Positions 9,049 through 20,170 of a DNA stretch of 64,000 nucleotides are shown here, in pieces. The stretch spans positions 245,001 to 309,000 of the forward strand of contig JAEMWC010000077.1 of assembly GCA_016490735.1 (NCBI GenBank), read 5' to 3'. Numbering within the stretch: the stretch's first letter is position 1; each line of letters starts with the position of its first letter. The notes below the pieces were generated by a model. It searched no databases. It was not told the origin of the DNA and saw only the letters and a program-made list of their open reading frames with translations. The stretch is from Pachyseris speciosa. Taxonomy: Eukaryota > Cnidaria > Anthozoa > Scleractinia > Pachyseridae. The translations under genes and the position numbers were made by a program.

Positions 9049-11777
9049 TGGGTTCGAGGTTGAAAACAAAATCTTCGCTGGTTTGTCTCTACAATCAAAT
9101 CGCTATTTTCTAGCGCAGTTGTTTCAGTTGCGATTCGCATCGTTCCAAAATTAAGTCAAAAGGCAATCACTCCCACAAGTCCCTTGATTTGAGATCTTAT
9201 CACAATATCAAGTAATCCAGGTAACTCATAGATTAATCTCAGTTTTCTACAAATCCGTCCTATATATCAAAAGGCGAGTAAAAATTGTAACCACTTGGCA
9301 CGCCATACAGAAGGGCTAAAAGAGGATCAGTGATCATGTGCCTCAACAAAACATATAACAAAAACCGCCTAAACGTTATTTCTACAAAGACAAACAAAAC
9401 AACCATAAAAACGTTTTGTCAGCTTAGATGGTTGAAGCTAGAGTTTGGAATTGACATCATTCTAGATATTTAAGACGACGCTTTAGCATAGTCTACCCAA
9501 ATTTGAGGCCATGTACCTTAATTCTAGAGAAACTCTGACTGAATTTTGAATTTTTTCGTTCATTGCAGCTCCTACGAACACAGGTAAATATTCACTCTTA
9601 TTTTAATTTCTTTTTCATGCCACTTTCTCTCTATTAACTGCATGCCGAGACCCACATAATATACTTGATTATTTTTGCTTCATGCCGATTAGGAATGTTT
9701 ACATCAACACCAAGTTCTGTGTTAGTTTATTTTGCCCCTTTGTATTTGCTTGACCGAATTTCAAGCTCTAATTTAGAACAAAATTGCCATTCCTTCATTG
9801 TATTTTAAACATAGAAAAAGGCGTGGTTAGCCCCAAATTTCTTTTAGCTAGCATTCTAAAAGGTGGCACTTCTTAAGATCTGCTTTCCGCACATAGCCAA
9901 AATCAATGCAAAATTGTATTAAAAGGCATCATCCTTATTTTATTGTTATATCGTATTTTTTTCCAGGTGCCCCAGCAGTATATTCAAGTAAGTAAACTGT
10001 TTTGACAAATTTACTTTGTTCTCAAAAGTCTACTGACAAGGTATTTTGTCATGTGGGGTAAACACGGCTCTTAAATCAGCAGTTAATCGTAATTTATTTG
10101 AAAAACACACTAAATGTTCAAGAAGCACAAGTCGCATTGTATCTTATTCTTTACTCGTGATTTGATCGGGTTTCAAGTTTTCTCGTGCTTGCTAACCTAT
10201 GAAAGTTGCAAGATCGATGATTTTGCACCCTTCTGACCGGATATATACTGCTTTGCGGCACTTCCACGCAGCAGAACCCGTGTATCGGTCAACGGTTGGG
10301 TGTGTTCCCAATTCGTTCTTTGTCTGTCTGTCGGTCTTTCTGTCTGCATGTCTGTCTCTCTGCCTGCCTGTCTGTCTGTTTGCCTGCTCGGCCTGTCTGT
10401 CTGTCTGTTTTCTTGTTTCCCTGTCTGTCTGTCAGTCTGTATCTCGCGAGGGCTGTCTTTCTCTCGGTTTTCGTTCTTTATGTTTTCAATTCAGTTTCTA
10501 GTTACGCTTGTTGTTAATCGGAGCAGATAACTGTAACATGATGTTGGGCCGCGAGACTTGGTACATAAAAACATCCTTTTATAGTCTTGATTCCAATAAG
10601 AACATGAACATTGTTGTTAGCCTGCGTGCAGACTTCTTCTATGTTGATGCCAAAAAGCTCCACATTTACTTAGTTGTCTCGCCGCGGGAATCTGCGTCTT
10701 ATTTATTGTCGGCATCAGGCTTTACTAAGAACACGTGGATTGAGAGTTTTTTGAGTAGCATTTGGTATTTTTTTCTGTTACAGGCGGCATCTTTGGAGGA
10801 ATCATTTTGAGTCTCTTCTTGACCATGTAAGTAGTCATCACAGCATACCTTAAACTGCCGCTTATAAGCCTGGGCATGTACACCTTCATAAGGGATTCTC
10901 GGGAGGCCTTATAAACGAGGGGCTTATATCCGAGGGGTCTTATAACCGAAAAAGTAAAAGCGCGTCGAAAGATAGCCGTGCTGATCAAAATACGTTTTGC
11001 ATTTACTAGTTGGTAATTAAGCTTCAAAACGTCATATTAAATCGAATTCATTTCAGTATATTTTGCGACAGAATTAAAACTAACAATAAAGCATCGAAAA
11101 CTTACTTTGATGGTAGAATGAAGTTTTAGTTATATAAAGAATTTATAATCAAAAAGAAATAATTTTTAAAACTTTGTGGGAGGAGGTGGGGGGGGGGTGG
11201 GTAAAATAAAGAAGTAACAACCTTATTGTTATTAAAACGTTCTCTTTGAAGTAGAACAGAGCTCCCTAGAAAGGGCTTAATATTTCTCGAAACATAAAAT
11301 GCTAGAGGGGGCTTCAGATATCCATGGGGGTGGGTAAAATAAAGAAGTAACAACCTTATTGTTATTAAAACGTTCTCTTTGAAGTAGAACAGAGCTCCCT
11401 AGAAAGGGCTTAATATTTCTCGAAACATAAAATGCTAGAGGGGGCTTCAGATATCCATGGGGGTGGGGGGTGGGGGGTGGGGGAGGGTTATAATCGGATG
11501 TATTTTGTTGTTTTTGTTTACCGGTAGATGGGCCAATGACCGGAGAGTGTTATAAGTCGGGGGAGGGGGGGGGGGGGATTATAAGCGGGCAGTTTACGGT
11601 ATCAAGAAATGAAATTAGTTTTAGAGTGTTGCTTAAAGCCGACTGAGCTTTTCTTTCGGGCAATTAAAGTTTATGGGAACACCAAGAGTGGAAACAAGCA
11701 TCAGAGTGTATCACAAACATAAATTTTCTAATTTTGTATTTTTCAGTTCTCATACTCTGCTGATGCTTATGGCTTAG
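6315..11777 (+). CDS. Micro-exon gene for a 63-aa putative GPI-anchored mini-protein
   Basis: Six predicted coding exons: 6315-6354, 7935-7976, 9569-9583, 9967-9987, 10784-10826 and 11747-11777. All introns are GT-AG. Phases are 1,1,1,1,2 and agree at every junction. Exons 3 and 4 are only 15 and 21 bases. The protein starts with a signal peptide (MKKFVILALVVLVA). A short hydrophilic segment rich in Ala, Thr and Pro follows (residues 15-39, including AAKKTTAAPTNTGAPAVYS), then small residues SSG and a hydrophobic tail (GIFGGIILSLFLTI...MLMA) running to the stop. That layout fits a GPI-anchor signal, with the Thr residues open to O-glycosylation. A single type I membrane segment is the alternative. 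A poly(A) signal follows at 11921. I recognise no family. The introns carry foldback elements and microsatellites. Only the last exon is copied at 41037. Confidence 0.6.
6456..6487. repeat. (GATCC)n pentanucleotide microsatellite
   Basis: Six to seven near-perfect GATCC units with one GATCCAATCC interruption, in intron 1 of the micro-exon gene. Confidence 0.8.
7443..7814. mobile_element. Foldback element with AAAACTTGTC internal repeats
   Basis: Ends are inverted repeats: AGCTGGTTACACACGAGCAA on the left and the complement of AGCTGGTTGCACACGAGCAA on the right. The interior is built from many divergent copies of AAAACTTGTCAAAGA or its complement. It is about 370 bases, in intron 1 of the micro-exon gene. 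There is no coding capacity, so it is non-autonomous. Confidence 0.75.
8320..8443. repeat. Paired (ATT)n and (ATC)n microsatellites
   Basis: (ATT)n at 8320-8354 is followed about 45 bases later by (CAT)n at 8398-8443, in intron 2 of the micro-exon gene. Confidence 0.9.
8796..8937. mobile_element. Short MITE with GGACCTGATCACGTGACC ends
   Basis: Near-perfect 18-base terminal inverted repeats, each containing an E-box CACGTG, bound a 142-base non-coding segment. There is no clear target duplication. Confidence 0.6.
8973..9046. repeat. (AG)n microsatellite
   Basis: Thirty-seven uninterrupted AG units in intron 2 of the micro-exon gene. Confidence 0.95.
10318..10442. repeat. Degenerate (CTGT)n/(CTGC)n tandem repeat
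   Basis: Tetranucleotide repeat of CTGT, CTGC and variants in intron 4 of the micro-exon gene. The three open frames across it are repeat artefacts. Confidence 0.85.
10845..11602. mobile_element. Non-autonomous DNA transposon, ATACCKTAAACTGCC ends
   Basis: The left end is ATACCTTAAACTGCCGCTTA and the right end is the complement of ATACCGTAAACTGCCCGCTT. The TTATAAG motif recurs inside both ends. It is about 760 bases, lacks an ORF, and sits in intron 5 of the micro-exon gene. It contains the 133-base direct repeat described separately. Confidence 0.65.
11198..11463. repeat. Two perfect 133-base direct repeats
   Basis: Two adjacent copies (11198-11330 and 11331-11463), apparently identical, each running from TGGGTAAAATAAAG to TCCATGGGGG. 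Each is bounded by G-rich runs, which probably guided slippage or unequal exchange. Confidence 0.9.
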
Positions 11778-11920
11778 TCGATGACGACTATATTTGTTTC
11801 GCTTCCCAGACGCCTGCTGATATATGTAGCTTAGATAATTAATGTCCATGGCTTTTGATTTAGTAGCTCAGCGGTTTTGACTTTGAGATATGCTGTAACA
11901 GAAACTACAAAGCAAGGGGA

Positions 11921-11926
11921 AATAAA
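11921..11926 (+). terminator. poly(A) signal of the micro-exon gene
   Basis: AATAAA in the context GGGGAAATAAAACTG, 144 bases after the stop codon. It is conserved in the duplicated terminal exon near 41200. Confidence 0.6.
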
Positions 11927-12370
11927 ACTGAAGTTAACATTTACTTGTCTTTCGTCCTATTTCATCTGGTAAAACTTAAGAGCTGGACATACTACGCAAG
12001 AAAACCCAATTATACTCAGCGTAGAGCAAGAGAGTGTATAGGCTGATTTCCCTCCTCCCCAAGCGGTTTCGCTCTGAAATACTTTACCCTATTATGTTTT
12101 CTTGTGACATCACTCTATGACGGCGTGATCACCAAAGATGGTGGAAGCCGCAATCTTGGATTTTTTTTTTTTATTTCAAGAAATCTGGCCAATTTAGCCA
12201 AAATAAGTAACGATCGATAGAGAAAAGTTTACATATAGACTAGAAAGATGAAATACAAGGATTAGTGTGTTCAAAGATATGTTCACATTGAAGTACGTGA
12301 CACCAAAGAGCAACAGAAAAGAGATTTACTCAATCCGCATTGCATAAATACCAGCATGGTTAAATAAAGT

Positions 12371-13095
12371 TGCTTACTTGCTGACTAACTGACTGACTAA
12401 CTCACTCAATCACTCACTTATTGACTGATTAACCTATTGACCTGTCGACTTGCTGACTGACTGAGTGATTGACTGACTGACTGACTGACTGACTAACTGA
12501 CTGAATATGGCTGAATGACTCACTGCCTGACTGACTTGCTGACTGACTTACTCACTAACTGACTGCTGACTGACTAACTGGCTGACTGACTGACTGACAA
12601 CCTGGCTAACTTGCTGACTGACTGGCTGACTGGCTGGCTGACTGACTCACTGACTTACTTACTGACTGACTACTGACTGACTGGCTGACTGACTGACAAC
12701 CTGGCTGAATTGCTGACTGACTGACTAACTGGTTGACAACCTGGCTGACTTGCTGACTGACTGACCGACTGACTAGCTGACTGGTTGACTGACTGACTGG
12801 CTGCCCGACTGTCTGACTGACTGACTCACTGACAGACTTGCTGGCGGACTGGCTGACTGACGTACTTGCTGAGTTACTTGCTGACTGACTGAATGACTTA
12901 CTTGCTGACTGTCTGAATGATTGACTGACTTGCTGACTGACTGACTGTCTGACTAACGTACTTGCTGAGTTACTTGCTGACTGACTGAATGACTTACTTG
13001 CTGACTGTCTGAATGATTGACTGACTTGCTGACTGACTGGCTGGCTGACTAGCTGACTGGCTTACTGACTAACTGACTGTTTGACTGACTAACTG
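12371..13095. repeat. CTGA minisatellite, arm A
   Basis: About 700 bases of degenerate CTGA/CTGG/CTTG units (for example GACTGACTGACTGACT). The counterpart in arm B is 41682-42126, about 450 bases, so the array length has changed since duplication. Confidence 0.92.
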
Positions 13096-13119
13096 GCTTA
13101 CAACTGTAGCATATTTGCT

Positions 13120-13463
13120 ACCGCCGACGGGTTAGCTCAGTGGTAGAGCACCCGATTTGCGGGTTAGCGCTGTTTTGTATTATGTCGTTAATTTTAATAA
13201 ACTTGAACTTGAACTTGAACTTGACTAGCGTGCGGGAGGTCGGGGGTTCAAACCCCGGTCGGACCAACACTCAGTGTCTTTAAATAATTGAGGAGAAAGT
13301 GCTGCCTTTGTAATAACATCTGCAAATGGTTAGACTTTCTAGTCTTCTCGGATAAGGACGATAAACCGTAGGCCCCGTCTCACAACTCTTCATAATTGAT
13401 TCTGTGGGACGTAAAAGAACCCACACACTGTTCGAAAAGAATAAAAATGTATGTATGTATGTA
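13120..13463 (+). mobile_element. tRNA-derived SINE, arm A only
   Basis: The tRNA-like head has box A (TTAGCTCAGTGGTAGAGCA) and box B (GGGTTCAAACCCC), then CGGTCGGACCA. A non-tRNA body follows, with GATAAACCGTAGGCCCCGTC and TGTGGGACGTAAAAGAACCC, and the element ends in an ATGT tail. Compared with 42138 it is a clean insertion flanked by TATTTG-like repeats. The anticodon region is interrupted by about 55 foreign bases ending in four TTGAAC units. A second SINE of this family lies at 51691. Confidence 0.8.
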
Positions 13464-13721
13464 TTTGGCTGTTGGGATGGCAGCCCAAGGGTAAAATGTG
13501 GCAGGAAGTAAAGGATACACATACAGTTTGTGAAATTGTGAACGTTTCCTTTTTTCTGCAAAAATACGAACAAAAAATGCTACAAATCCACAAATAAGAC
13601 ACCATTTCAATTAAGTCCACCTTAAAGACCTGTATCAAAGGACAATGTTTTCTTGTCATCTCAGACAAAATCCGAATTATCTACTCTCAATAATAACGCT
13701 TTTTCACTCCAGATGACCCTA

Positions 13722-13940
13722 ATGTAAATTCTTATACATACGGCCATCAAAAAGTGAGTAACAAAGTTTCTTTTGTGATGTTGATCGCTGACAAATGAAA
13801 CTTTAATTAATTCATCAGACACCGAAATTATTCAAAAGCGAACTTGTCTTAAAAATGGTTGGCTTCTGATAAATTAATCAATCAATATCGAAAACTAAAC
13901 ATCGTTGCACACTTTTTATTTCTACATGTATAAGAATTTA
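13722..13940. mobile_element. Inverted-repeat element, arm A copy
   Basis: TAAATTCTTATACATACGGC on the left pairs with the complement of ATGTATAAGAATTTA on the right, and the pairing continues inward. The arm B copy (42371-42607) pairs better. Splice-like ends made it look like an exon at first. Confidence 0.5.
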
Positions 13941-14090
13941 AAATGTAAAATCAAGTTACAAAACTCAGCAACTTTTGTACTATAGCTCAACTTGATATCT
14001 TACGGTGACACGTAAGAATTTTGTGAACAAAACTCCAAAGTTTGAACCACAAGAAGACCTAAAAATAGGTAAATAAACACTACAGGAAAT

Positions 14091-14425
14091 TAACCGTGCG
14101 TCTGTTCATTAATAGATCACAGATGACGTTAAAATGTGGAAAAACAAAGAAGTGGCACACCAGCCGCAGGCGAGTATGTCACTGATGTTTTTACCACATT
14201 TTTACGTCTTCTGTGATCTATTACTGAACAGACGCACGGCAACATGGAATCTATTTCTTTTATATCATGAAGAAACAAAATGCAAGCGAAAAACTTGTTT
14301 ATTTTCACATTTCTGGAAATATAGTTGCAGTGATGACGTAATCTGTGCATCTGTCCTCTAATAGATCATAGCTAAGAACTAATCACAACGCGCGAGCTAT
14401 TCACCTTATTATATAATGCTCAATA
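14091..14425. mobile_element. Hairpin MITE, arm A insertion
   Basis: Two arms of about 65 bases (CCGTGCGTCTGTTCATTAAT...) face each other over 14094-14239. A third, diverged direct copy of the arm lies at 14333-14369 (GTGCATCTGTCCTCTAATAG). It is absent at the matching site near 42762. Another member is at 59751-60075. The unusual layout is arm, inverted arm, spacer, arm. Confidence 0.75.
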
Positions 14426-14760
14426 GTTTTCGTCAGGATGCCAAAATACTTTGAGCAACTTAAAATTCAGTGGACACAAAACGCAAACTGTATTGTGTGA
14501 CTTCACTAGCAAAAAAAAAAAGTCATACTTCAGACCAATATGTACTGGGTCAATACTGTTGAGTAAAAATTTCAGCTAAGTAATTCGCGTCTGCTAACTT
14601 GAGTTTCTAAATTGCGTCTCTTGTAATTGTTCCATGATATCTGTTTTTCTCTGCAAAGCGCATTTCTTTCTCTTAGAGTAGCGGCTTTCTCTCTAATGCT
14701 TATTACCTTGGCCTCCTCTTCTGATAGCGGGCCATTAATTCATTGTTTTTTTTTATTTTG

Positions 14761-15565
14761 CTAGCAGAAGTCTCTGGCGGCGAGAAAGGAGAGAGACGTC
14801 TGCCGGTGCCCGACGAGTCTTCTGTGGCACAAGCGCGAGCGTTCCCTTAACAACGAATGACGTATTGGTCACGTGCGACCCGACCAAGCGCAAGCGGTTT
14901 GCGCGCATGCAACAGCCGTATTATTCATTACCAGGCTGTTTATCCATTTTCCGCAAAGAAATGATCAACTTTACAACGGCGTCGTCGTAGTCAAGAGCTT
15001 TAATGACGATAAAACTTACCAGTTAACAACGCAATGAGACTCGTCGACGACGATTCCAAGTAAACTTTCTCCGAGTGCGGGAATTACTCGGTGGTTTACA
15101 ACAAGCTCCAAATCTGCTAAATGCTCCGGGCTTACGTGCACATATGCGATTAAAAAAATAGAAACTCTGCGGCTCCGGGAACGGCCAGTTAGATAATCAA
15201 AGATTTTCCGTATCCCGTCGGAAGGCACACGAATGCAGCGCTTTTGTTCAAGAACGCAGAAATAGCTTTCTTCTGCAATGGTGTTTTATCCTTGATATTG
15301 TGGCTGCTAAGGGAAGAAATTAAAGTAGCAGATTTAAAAGCTTGATAGAAGTCCGTTTTGCTTTAAGTCAAAGACGCCATTACGATTGTAGCACAGTTGG
15401 CTCACAGAAGTTTTCAGCAGAGACTAGAAACAGAGCAAGCGCATTCCTTTGTAACGGAAACCGGTTTTCAAAAACCTGCCGGTCCCGTCCAAGAATGTGA
15501 ACGATGAACTCGTTGTGCACCGGTAGAGGTCTCTCTCCTTTCTCGCCGCCACCTGCCCTTCTAGC
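14761..15565. mobile_element. Inverted-repeat-bounded segment carrying a RecQ-like exon, arm A
   Basis: About 55-base inverted ends. The left starts CTAGCAGAAGTCTCTGGCGG. The right, read in complement, gives CTAGAAGGGCAGGTGGCGGC followed by the shared GAGAAAGGAGAGAGAC. The helicase exon at 15020-15380 lies between them. The same structure sits at 43113-43838 in arm B through the segmental duplication. Either a host gene fragment was captured between the repeats, or the element family encodes a helicase. Confidence 0.5.
15020..15380 (-). pseudogene. RecQ-like DNA helicase first exon, decayed (arm A)
   Basis: Reading the minus strand from an ATG at 15380: the sixth codon is a stop (TAA, where arm B has GAA). 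The frame then continues to AFVCLPTGYGKSLII, a RecQ-type Walker A motif. A frameshift follows. Further on come HVSPEHLADLEL and GIVVDESHCVVNW, a DEAH-type Walker B motif in the RecQ style. The exon ends at a good donor, AACTG|GTAAGT. RecQ enzymes unwind DNA 3' to 5' using ATP. Only the N-terminal third of such a helicase is present, no further exons were found, and both copies carry disabling changes. Confidence 0.7.
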
Positions 15566-17637
15566 AGGGACGTCGCGTAGAATTCCCTATCCAGTGCGGT
15601 CAAAAAAAAATTTCCCGTCGGGGTGGCGGTCAGTTTTTTGCCGTTTTTCACCGTGACATCACTAAATGAAGCATACATGAAGCAAAGGACAATACATGGA
15701 GTCTTACATGATGTAACGACCTAGAAAAACAAGAAAGATGGCGACTCGACCGTGAAAAATTGTTTACGACTTTACAACAAGTTTTCTGAAAGTTTTCTTC
15801 GCGCGGACCTCCCCTGACGGGCTCAGGCTAAATGCAAAGGAAAACAAAAAAACAGTTTTTATCATATTCCTCGGATTGAAAGGCTGTGATGGCTTTGAAG
15901 GTATACGATAGACATCAGCATTTCCACTGGTACCCATCGGATTCTCAGCTAACTTTGGCCTTAATCCTTCGATAAAAGTTCTCGAAGGTGCTTCTCCATA
16001 CTGAAATGGCGAGATTGAGCTAGATTTTTAGCGGAAAAAAAAACAGAGCGATCCGAGAACCTGGTGTTTATCTAAGGTAAGATCTTGAATATGATGTTTC
16101 TCGTCACCTCAATTCCGGTGGTACCCATTTAGAAATCGCTACGAACCAAACGCAAAAACAGACAAAGATCCACTCAAAGTCGTTAAAATCATACAATTCC
16201 GCCATATTTTAAAGATCACCACATGGCTCATATGCGGCTTTAGCTTATTAAAGCCCCGGATGTGACCGGGAATTCTACGCGACGATAATTCATTTCCGTA
16301 ATCCTGTGAGTGCTGTGGTTGAAACGAACCATTCTTATTGCCAAATGCTCCGTTATGTAAACTTTATCAATCCGTAAACTGACAAAAACGCCCAATTTTC
16401 ATTGAATATATGACCGTTTATTTTGTTGCTAAACCAAAAATGTTGGCCTCGAACGTCCTTTGAGAACAAAAGAAAAATACACAACTTTGCATTGAAGTTT
16501 TTCGGACAAACAGTATTTTGAAGCTAAAAGTCTATGTGGGCAGCAAACTTCGACTGCATGCACTTCTTTAAATCTGCTCCACAATTTCCTGCCCACTTCT
16601 TAAACGCGACTGTTTCACTTGTGCTCACTTGTGCTGACTGGTGCTCACTGGTTTGTAATCATATATATTTCATACGTATTATCAATATAAAGCGTTATAA
16701 GATTATTATTATTATTTTCGCCTTTGTGACCCAAAGGTAATTCTTGTATTCTTGAACGGCGGCATGGAAGTCCGCCAATTTCCATTTCAGATATCATTTT
16801 AGAAGTGTAGAGCCACCCAGTCCTACTGACGAAATATTACACCGACTGCGTTATTCACAAGTCAAAACTCCCCAAAAATTAACATCCGAGGTCCCAGAAT
16901 CCATCCACAGAATGGCCAGAAAGAACACCGCAATGACTCGCTCAAACACTTTCGGAGGCCCACTTGTCGTGAAATTGTTTTTTTTTTTTTACCTGTTTTC
17001 TTTCAGATGATTGCTTCTACCAACCAACCCAGCCTTATGATACCAGATGGCTTCTGTGGTGGCAAATGGCTCCCAAAAACACAGCTCTAAATATACTTAT
17101 ATAATTATACTTACCGAATTCAAGGTCGATTGCTCGCTTAAAAACAACTTAAAGCTAGCGTGACAAGCGTAAAGAGAAAGCTAGAGCCTTAGGTGTTGCC
17201 GGGACCAGAAAAATCTTTGTGGTAACCCTTTTTATGGAATAACGAGATCGTCTTGACCTCCTACCCTTGGGAAATTGCAGACATTTCCTACAATAATTCA
17301 GTAGGTAAAGAGTTAATCTCCTCACCTGGCTTTGTTTACAAGGGCAACGCTTAAGAAGGCTGGTTTCACCAGCCGAAATATAGTACAGTACAGCCGTTGT
17401 ATCGGCCCTTGCTTTTATACTCTTTGTTAATTTTATTACGCCGATCAGATCACCAGTTTGATCCAACGTACACCAGCAGGATTATTGTCCACGGTTGCGT
17501 GAATGAACATTTGATATCAGCGCTTTCTCTTCGCAAAGCAACTTCCGTTTCGAGCAAGTTAGACACAAAATATGTCTTCTGCAGCTGGAGCAACTTAAGC
17601 TACTTTGCAAACAAACGTTTCTATATTATGGGCTAAA
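15566..17637. other. Non-coding part of duplicated block A1
   Basis: No gene is supported. The stretch matches arm B over 43839-45887 except for arm B's inverted insertion (44115-45020) and a segment around 15580-16300 present only here. A short (ATT)n tract sits near 16704. Confidence 0.5.
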
Positions 17638-17881
17638 AGGTCCTCCAAAGGGTAGAAGCGACAAGCGACGTGGTTCTGAAAACAGGAGACAATCTTATCC
17701 CAAAACACTGACAACAAGAGAGAATATTGCAGAACGAGTGCCGCAGTTTGCGATAGGGACAATTCACTTTCCATTGCTCTTGTTGTCTGTACGACAGTGA
17801 CATTTCTCCCTTACGAAACAATCGAGAAACGGGGTCGTAAACGAGCGACAGAGCGACAGCAGACCACCCTTGGAAGGCCTC
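17638..17881. mobile_element. Foldback/MITE family, copy 2 (GAGGCCTTCC ends)
   Basis: Same family as 2482-2731: GGTCCTCCAAAGGGTAGAAG on the left and the complement of GAGGCCTTCCAAGGGTGG on the right, with GCGACA motifs inside. It shares flanks with copy 3 at 45888, so it was inserted before the segmental duplication. Confidence 0.65.
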
Positions 17882-18021
17882 GCCCGGCTATGACGTAGCT
17901 GTTTCAAGAATTCTCCACTTCCACTGGCAAATTGTTCCTAGAGATGTTATAAAGACAGCTAAATAAAGGCTACTGACGCATCGAGTGGCGAGCAAGTCCC
18001 GATTAGTTGTTGACAATGTTG

Positions 18022-20170
18022 ACAGAGCCTATCGCTTTGGCTACATTCATAACATCATTTTGATATCTGATGTAATTACGAGTAGGGACAGCGATCTTTT
18101 TGACAGAATCAAAAGTGATACTGGTCGTGTATTACATAACTTGCTCCCTCCCAAACTTTGATTTTTGGAATATTCCGATTATGCATTTGTTTCTTTAGCT
18201 CAGATGTAACCCAAGGGGAACCACGCGCGCGAACACGCATTGTTCTCAACGGAGTGTGCTTATCAACAGTAGATAGAAATGTGCATTTCCATTTTGACCA
18301 CATGTCCTTGAAATTTGTAAAATTGGATATCTGATCCCAATTTTGAGACGCAATATTATTTCGAAAATCTGTACGATTAAATCTGCAAGAATTTCCTGTA
18401 AGTTAAAGTATTGTGCCCGACAGTCATTCCATTTAATTTATGGATAATTTTCTGCAGGCGAACACCATGCTATGGTCGCTAATACTGACATGACAGACTC
18501 CCGAGCAAACAATTTTATCAGGACAATTAGTATTGTCTATGATCAATTGTATGCCTATTTAGAAGAACACATTCTCATCTGTAAATATCAATCAAGTTTT
18601 CGCACTATTCACTCAACTGTCACGGCTCTCCTTGAAGCCACGGACACTTGGGCGTACAATATTGATCAAGGGAAAATCAACGCTGTCGTTTTTCTTGATT
18701 TAAAAAAGGCCTTCGACACAGTTGATCACGAGATCCTTTTATCCAAGCTAACCCACTACGGCATATGTGTACATAATGGTTTGAGTCATATTTAGATAAT
18801 CGCATACAAATGTGCTCCATTAATGGGTCGTTATCTAACAGTCGTTCACTAAGTTGTGGCGTCCCCCAAGGAACGATTTTAGGGCCACTGCTATTCCTGT
18901 TATGATCTTCCGAATTGTTTATCCAATTGTGAACCGAGGATGTACGCCGATGACACCCACCTTACATATGCAGCTGTTTGTGTAGACAATTTGCAGTTGT
19001 ATGTAAAGCAAGGCTTAGAAAATGTCCACAATTGGTTGAGAGTAAACAAGCTTACTCTAAATATGACTAGAACCGAGTTTATGCTCATCGGTTCAAGGCA
19101 GAGATTAAGTACTTTCACAGATTCTCCGACACTCACAATTAATGATAATCAAGTTAGCCAGGTCACCACCGCAAAATCTCTTGGAGTGACCATCGATAAC
19201 AAACTCGATTGGAGCAGTCTCATCGATAAACTAACAAAGAAGATCGCTTCTGAAATTGGGGCTATAAAACGAATAAGACACCTTGTCCCTCAAGCGACTT
19301 TGCATCTATATATCAAGCTCTGATTCAGCCACATTGTGACTATTGCAGTATTGTTTGGGGAAACTGTGGGATAACTCTGCAGAACAACGTACAAAAACTA
19401 CAAAACAGAGCAGCCCGTGTTTTGACTTATTCAAATTATGATGCTGATGTCAGTCAATTCTTTGAGCACCTGGGATGGAAAAAGCTAGCTTCCCAACAGC
19501 AAATACAAAGAGCCACATTGGTCTATAAGTCTCTGCACGGTTTAGTTCCAGACTATTTATGTTCAAAATTTGAAAGACGAGAAAACACGTATAACCTAAG
19601 AGACTCTGAGAATAAATTTAATGTTCCATTGCCGCGCACAAACTACTATAAAAATAGCTTTAGCTATAGTGGTGCCACTCTTTGGAACAGTCTTTCATGT
19701 GACGTAATTAAGGCAAGCAGAGTCTCTTAGGATATTTAAACCTTTGATCAAAGAAGTACGTTGAGGCACGGCATTCGTGGAAAGCAGCTTTTAGTTAGGT
19801 CTTTGTTTTAAGTATAGTGTTTTATAAATAGTATAGTTAAGTATAGTGTTTTATAAATAGTGTTTGAGTATTTTATCCATTTAATGCATTATTTATAGCT
19901 GATAAATTGTCCGTGGGTAAATAAAGACTATCTATCCATCTAGCTATCTATAGGGTTCTTAGAGAAAGGGGTCATGACTTTATACTTGCTAAAGTAAAAA
20001 CTGATGGATTCAAACGGACCTTTGTAAATAGATGTCTTTTTAAATCTGTTTCTTAATATCTTTTAAATTAAATCCTATTCAATTTTTGTTATACATATTT
20101 TAGCTTATCTTATTTGTTATTGATTGTAGGGCCACACATATGTTGTGACTGTTTTCTTAACGAAGACTTC
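18022..20170 (+). mobile_element. Nested non-LTR retrotransposons, arm A only
   Basis: Absent from arm B near 46300. The outer LINE is an RT C-terminal tail: 18022-18155 reads DSDLFDRIKSDTGRVLHNLLPPK, and it resumes at 19952 as RVLRERGHDFILAKVKTD and GFKRTFVNRCLFKSVS. The second LINE, 18157-19951, is inserted between these two parts. Joining the two outer pieces gives the usual order of this tail, which supports the nesting. Confidence 0.75.
18157..19951 (+). pseudogene. LINE RT ORF, 5'-inverted and frameshifted
   Basis: The plus strand from about 18440 to 19770 gives RT motifs: AVVFLDLKKAFDTVDHEILL (motif A), SCGVPQGTILGPLLFL (motif B), YADDTHLTYA (motif C, catalytic DD). The C-terminal region follows (LIQPHCDYCSIVWGN, LVYKSLHGLVPDYL, GATLWNSLS). 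Frames break near 18795, 18905, 19321 and 19730. The first part, 18157-18425, reads on the minus strand as the segment that normally precedes RT (IASQNWDQISNFTNF, VRARGSPWVTSELKKQMHN). The copy therefore has a 5' inversion, the signature of twin priming. The 3' end carries AATAAAG and a TATC-type tail, as in CR1/L2/jockey-like LINEs. Confidence 0.8.

Noticed and set aside
12371..13095. CRISPR-like array
   Set aside because: Simple tetranucleotide repetition without unique spacers, in an animal genome.
13714..13752. Possible extra exon of the micro-exon gene (DDPNVNSYTYGHQK between CTCCAG and GTGAGT)
   Set aside because: Its phase does not follow exon 5, and the sequence is one arm of an inverted-repeat element that pairs with 13905-13937.
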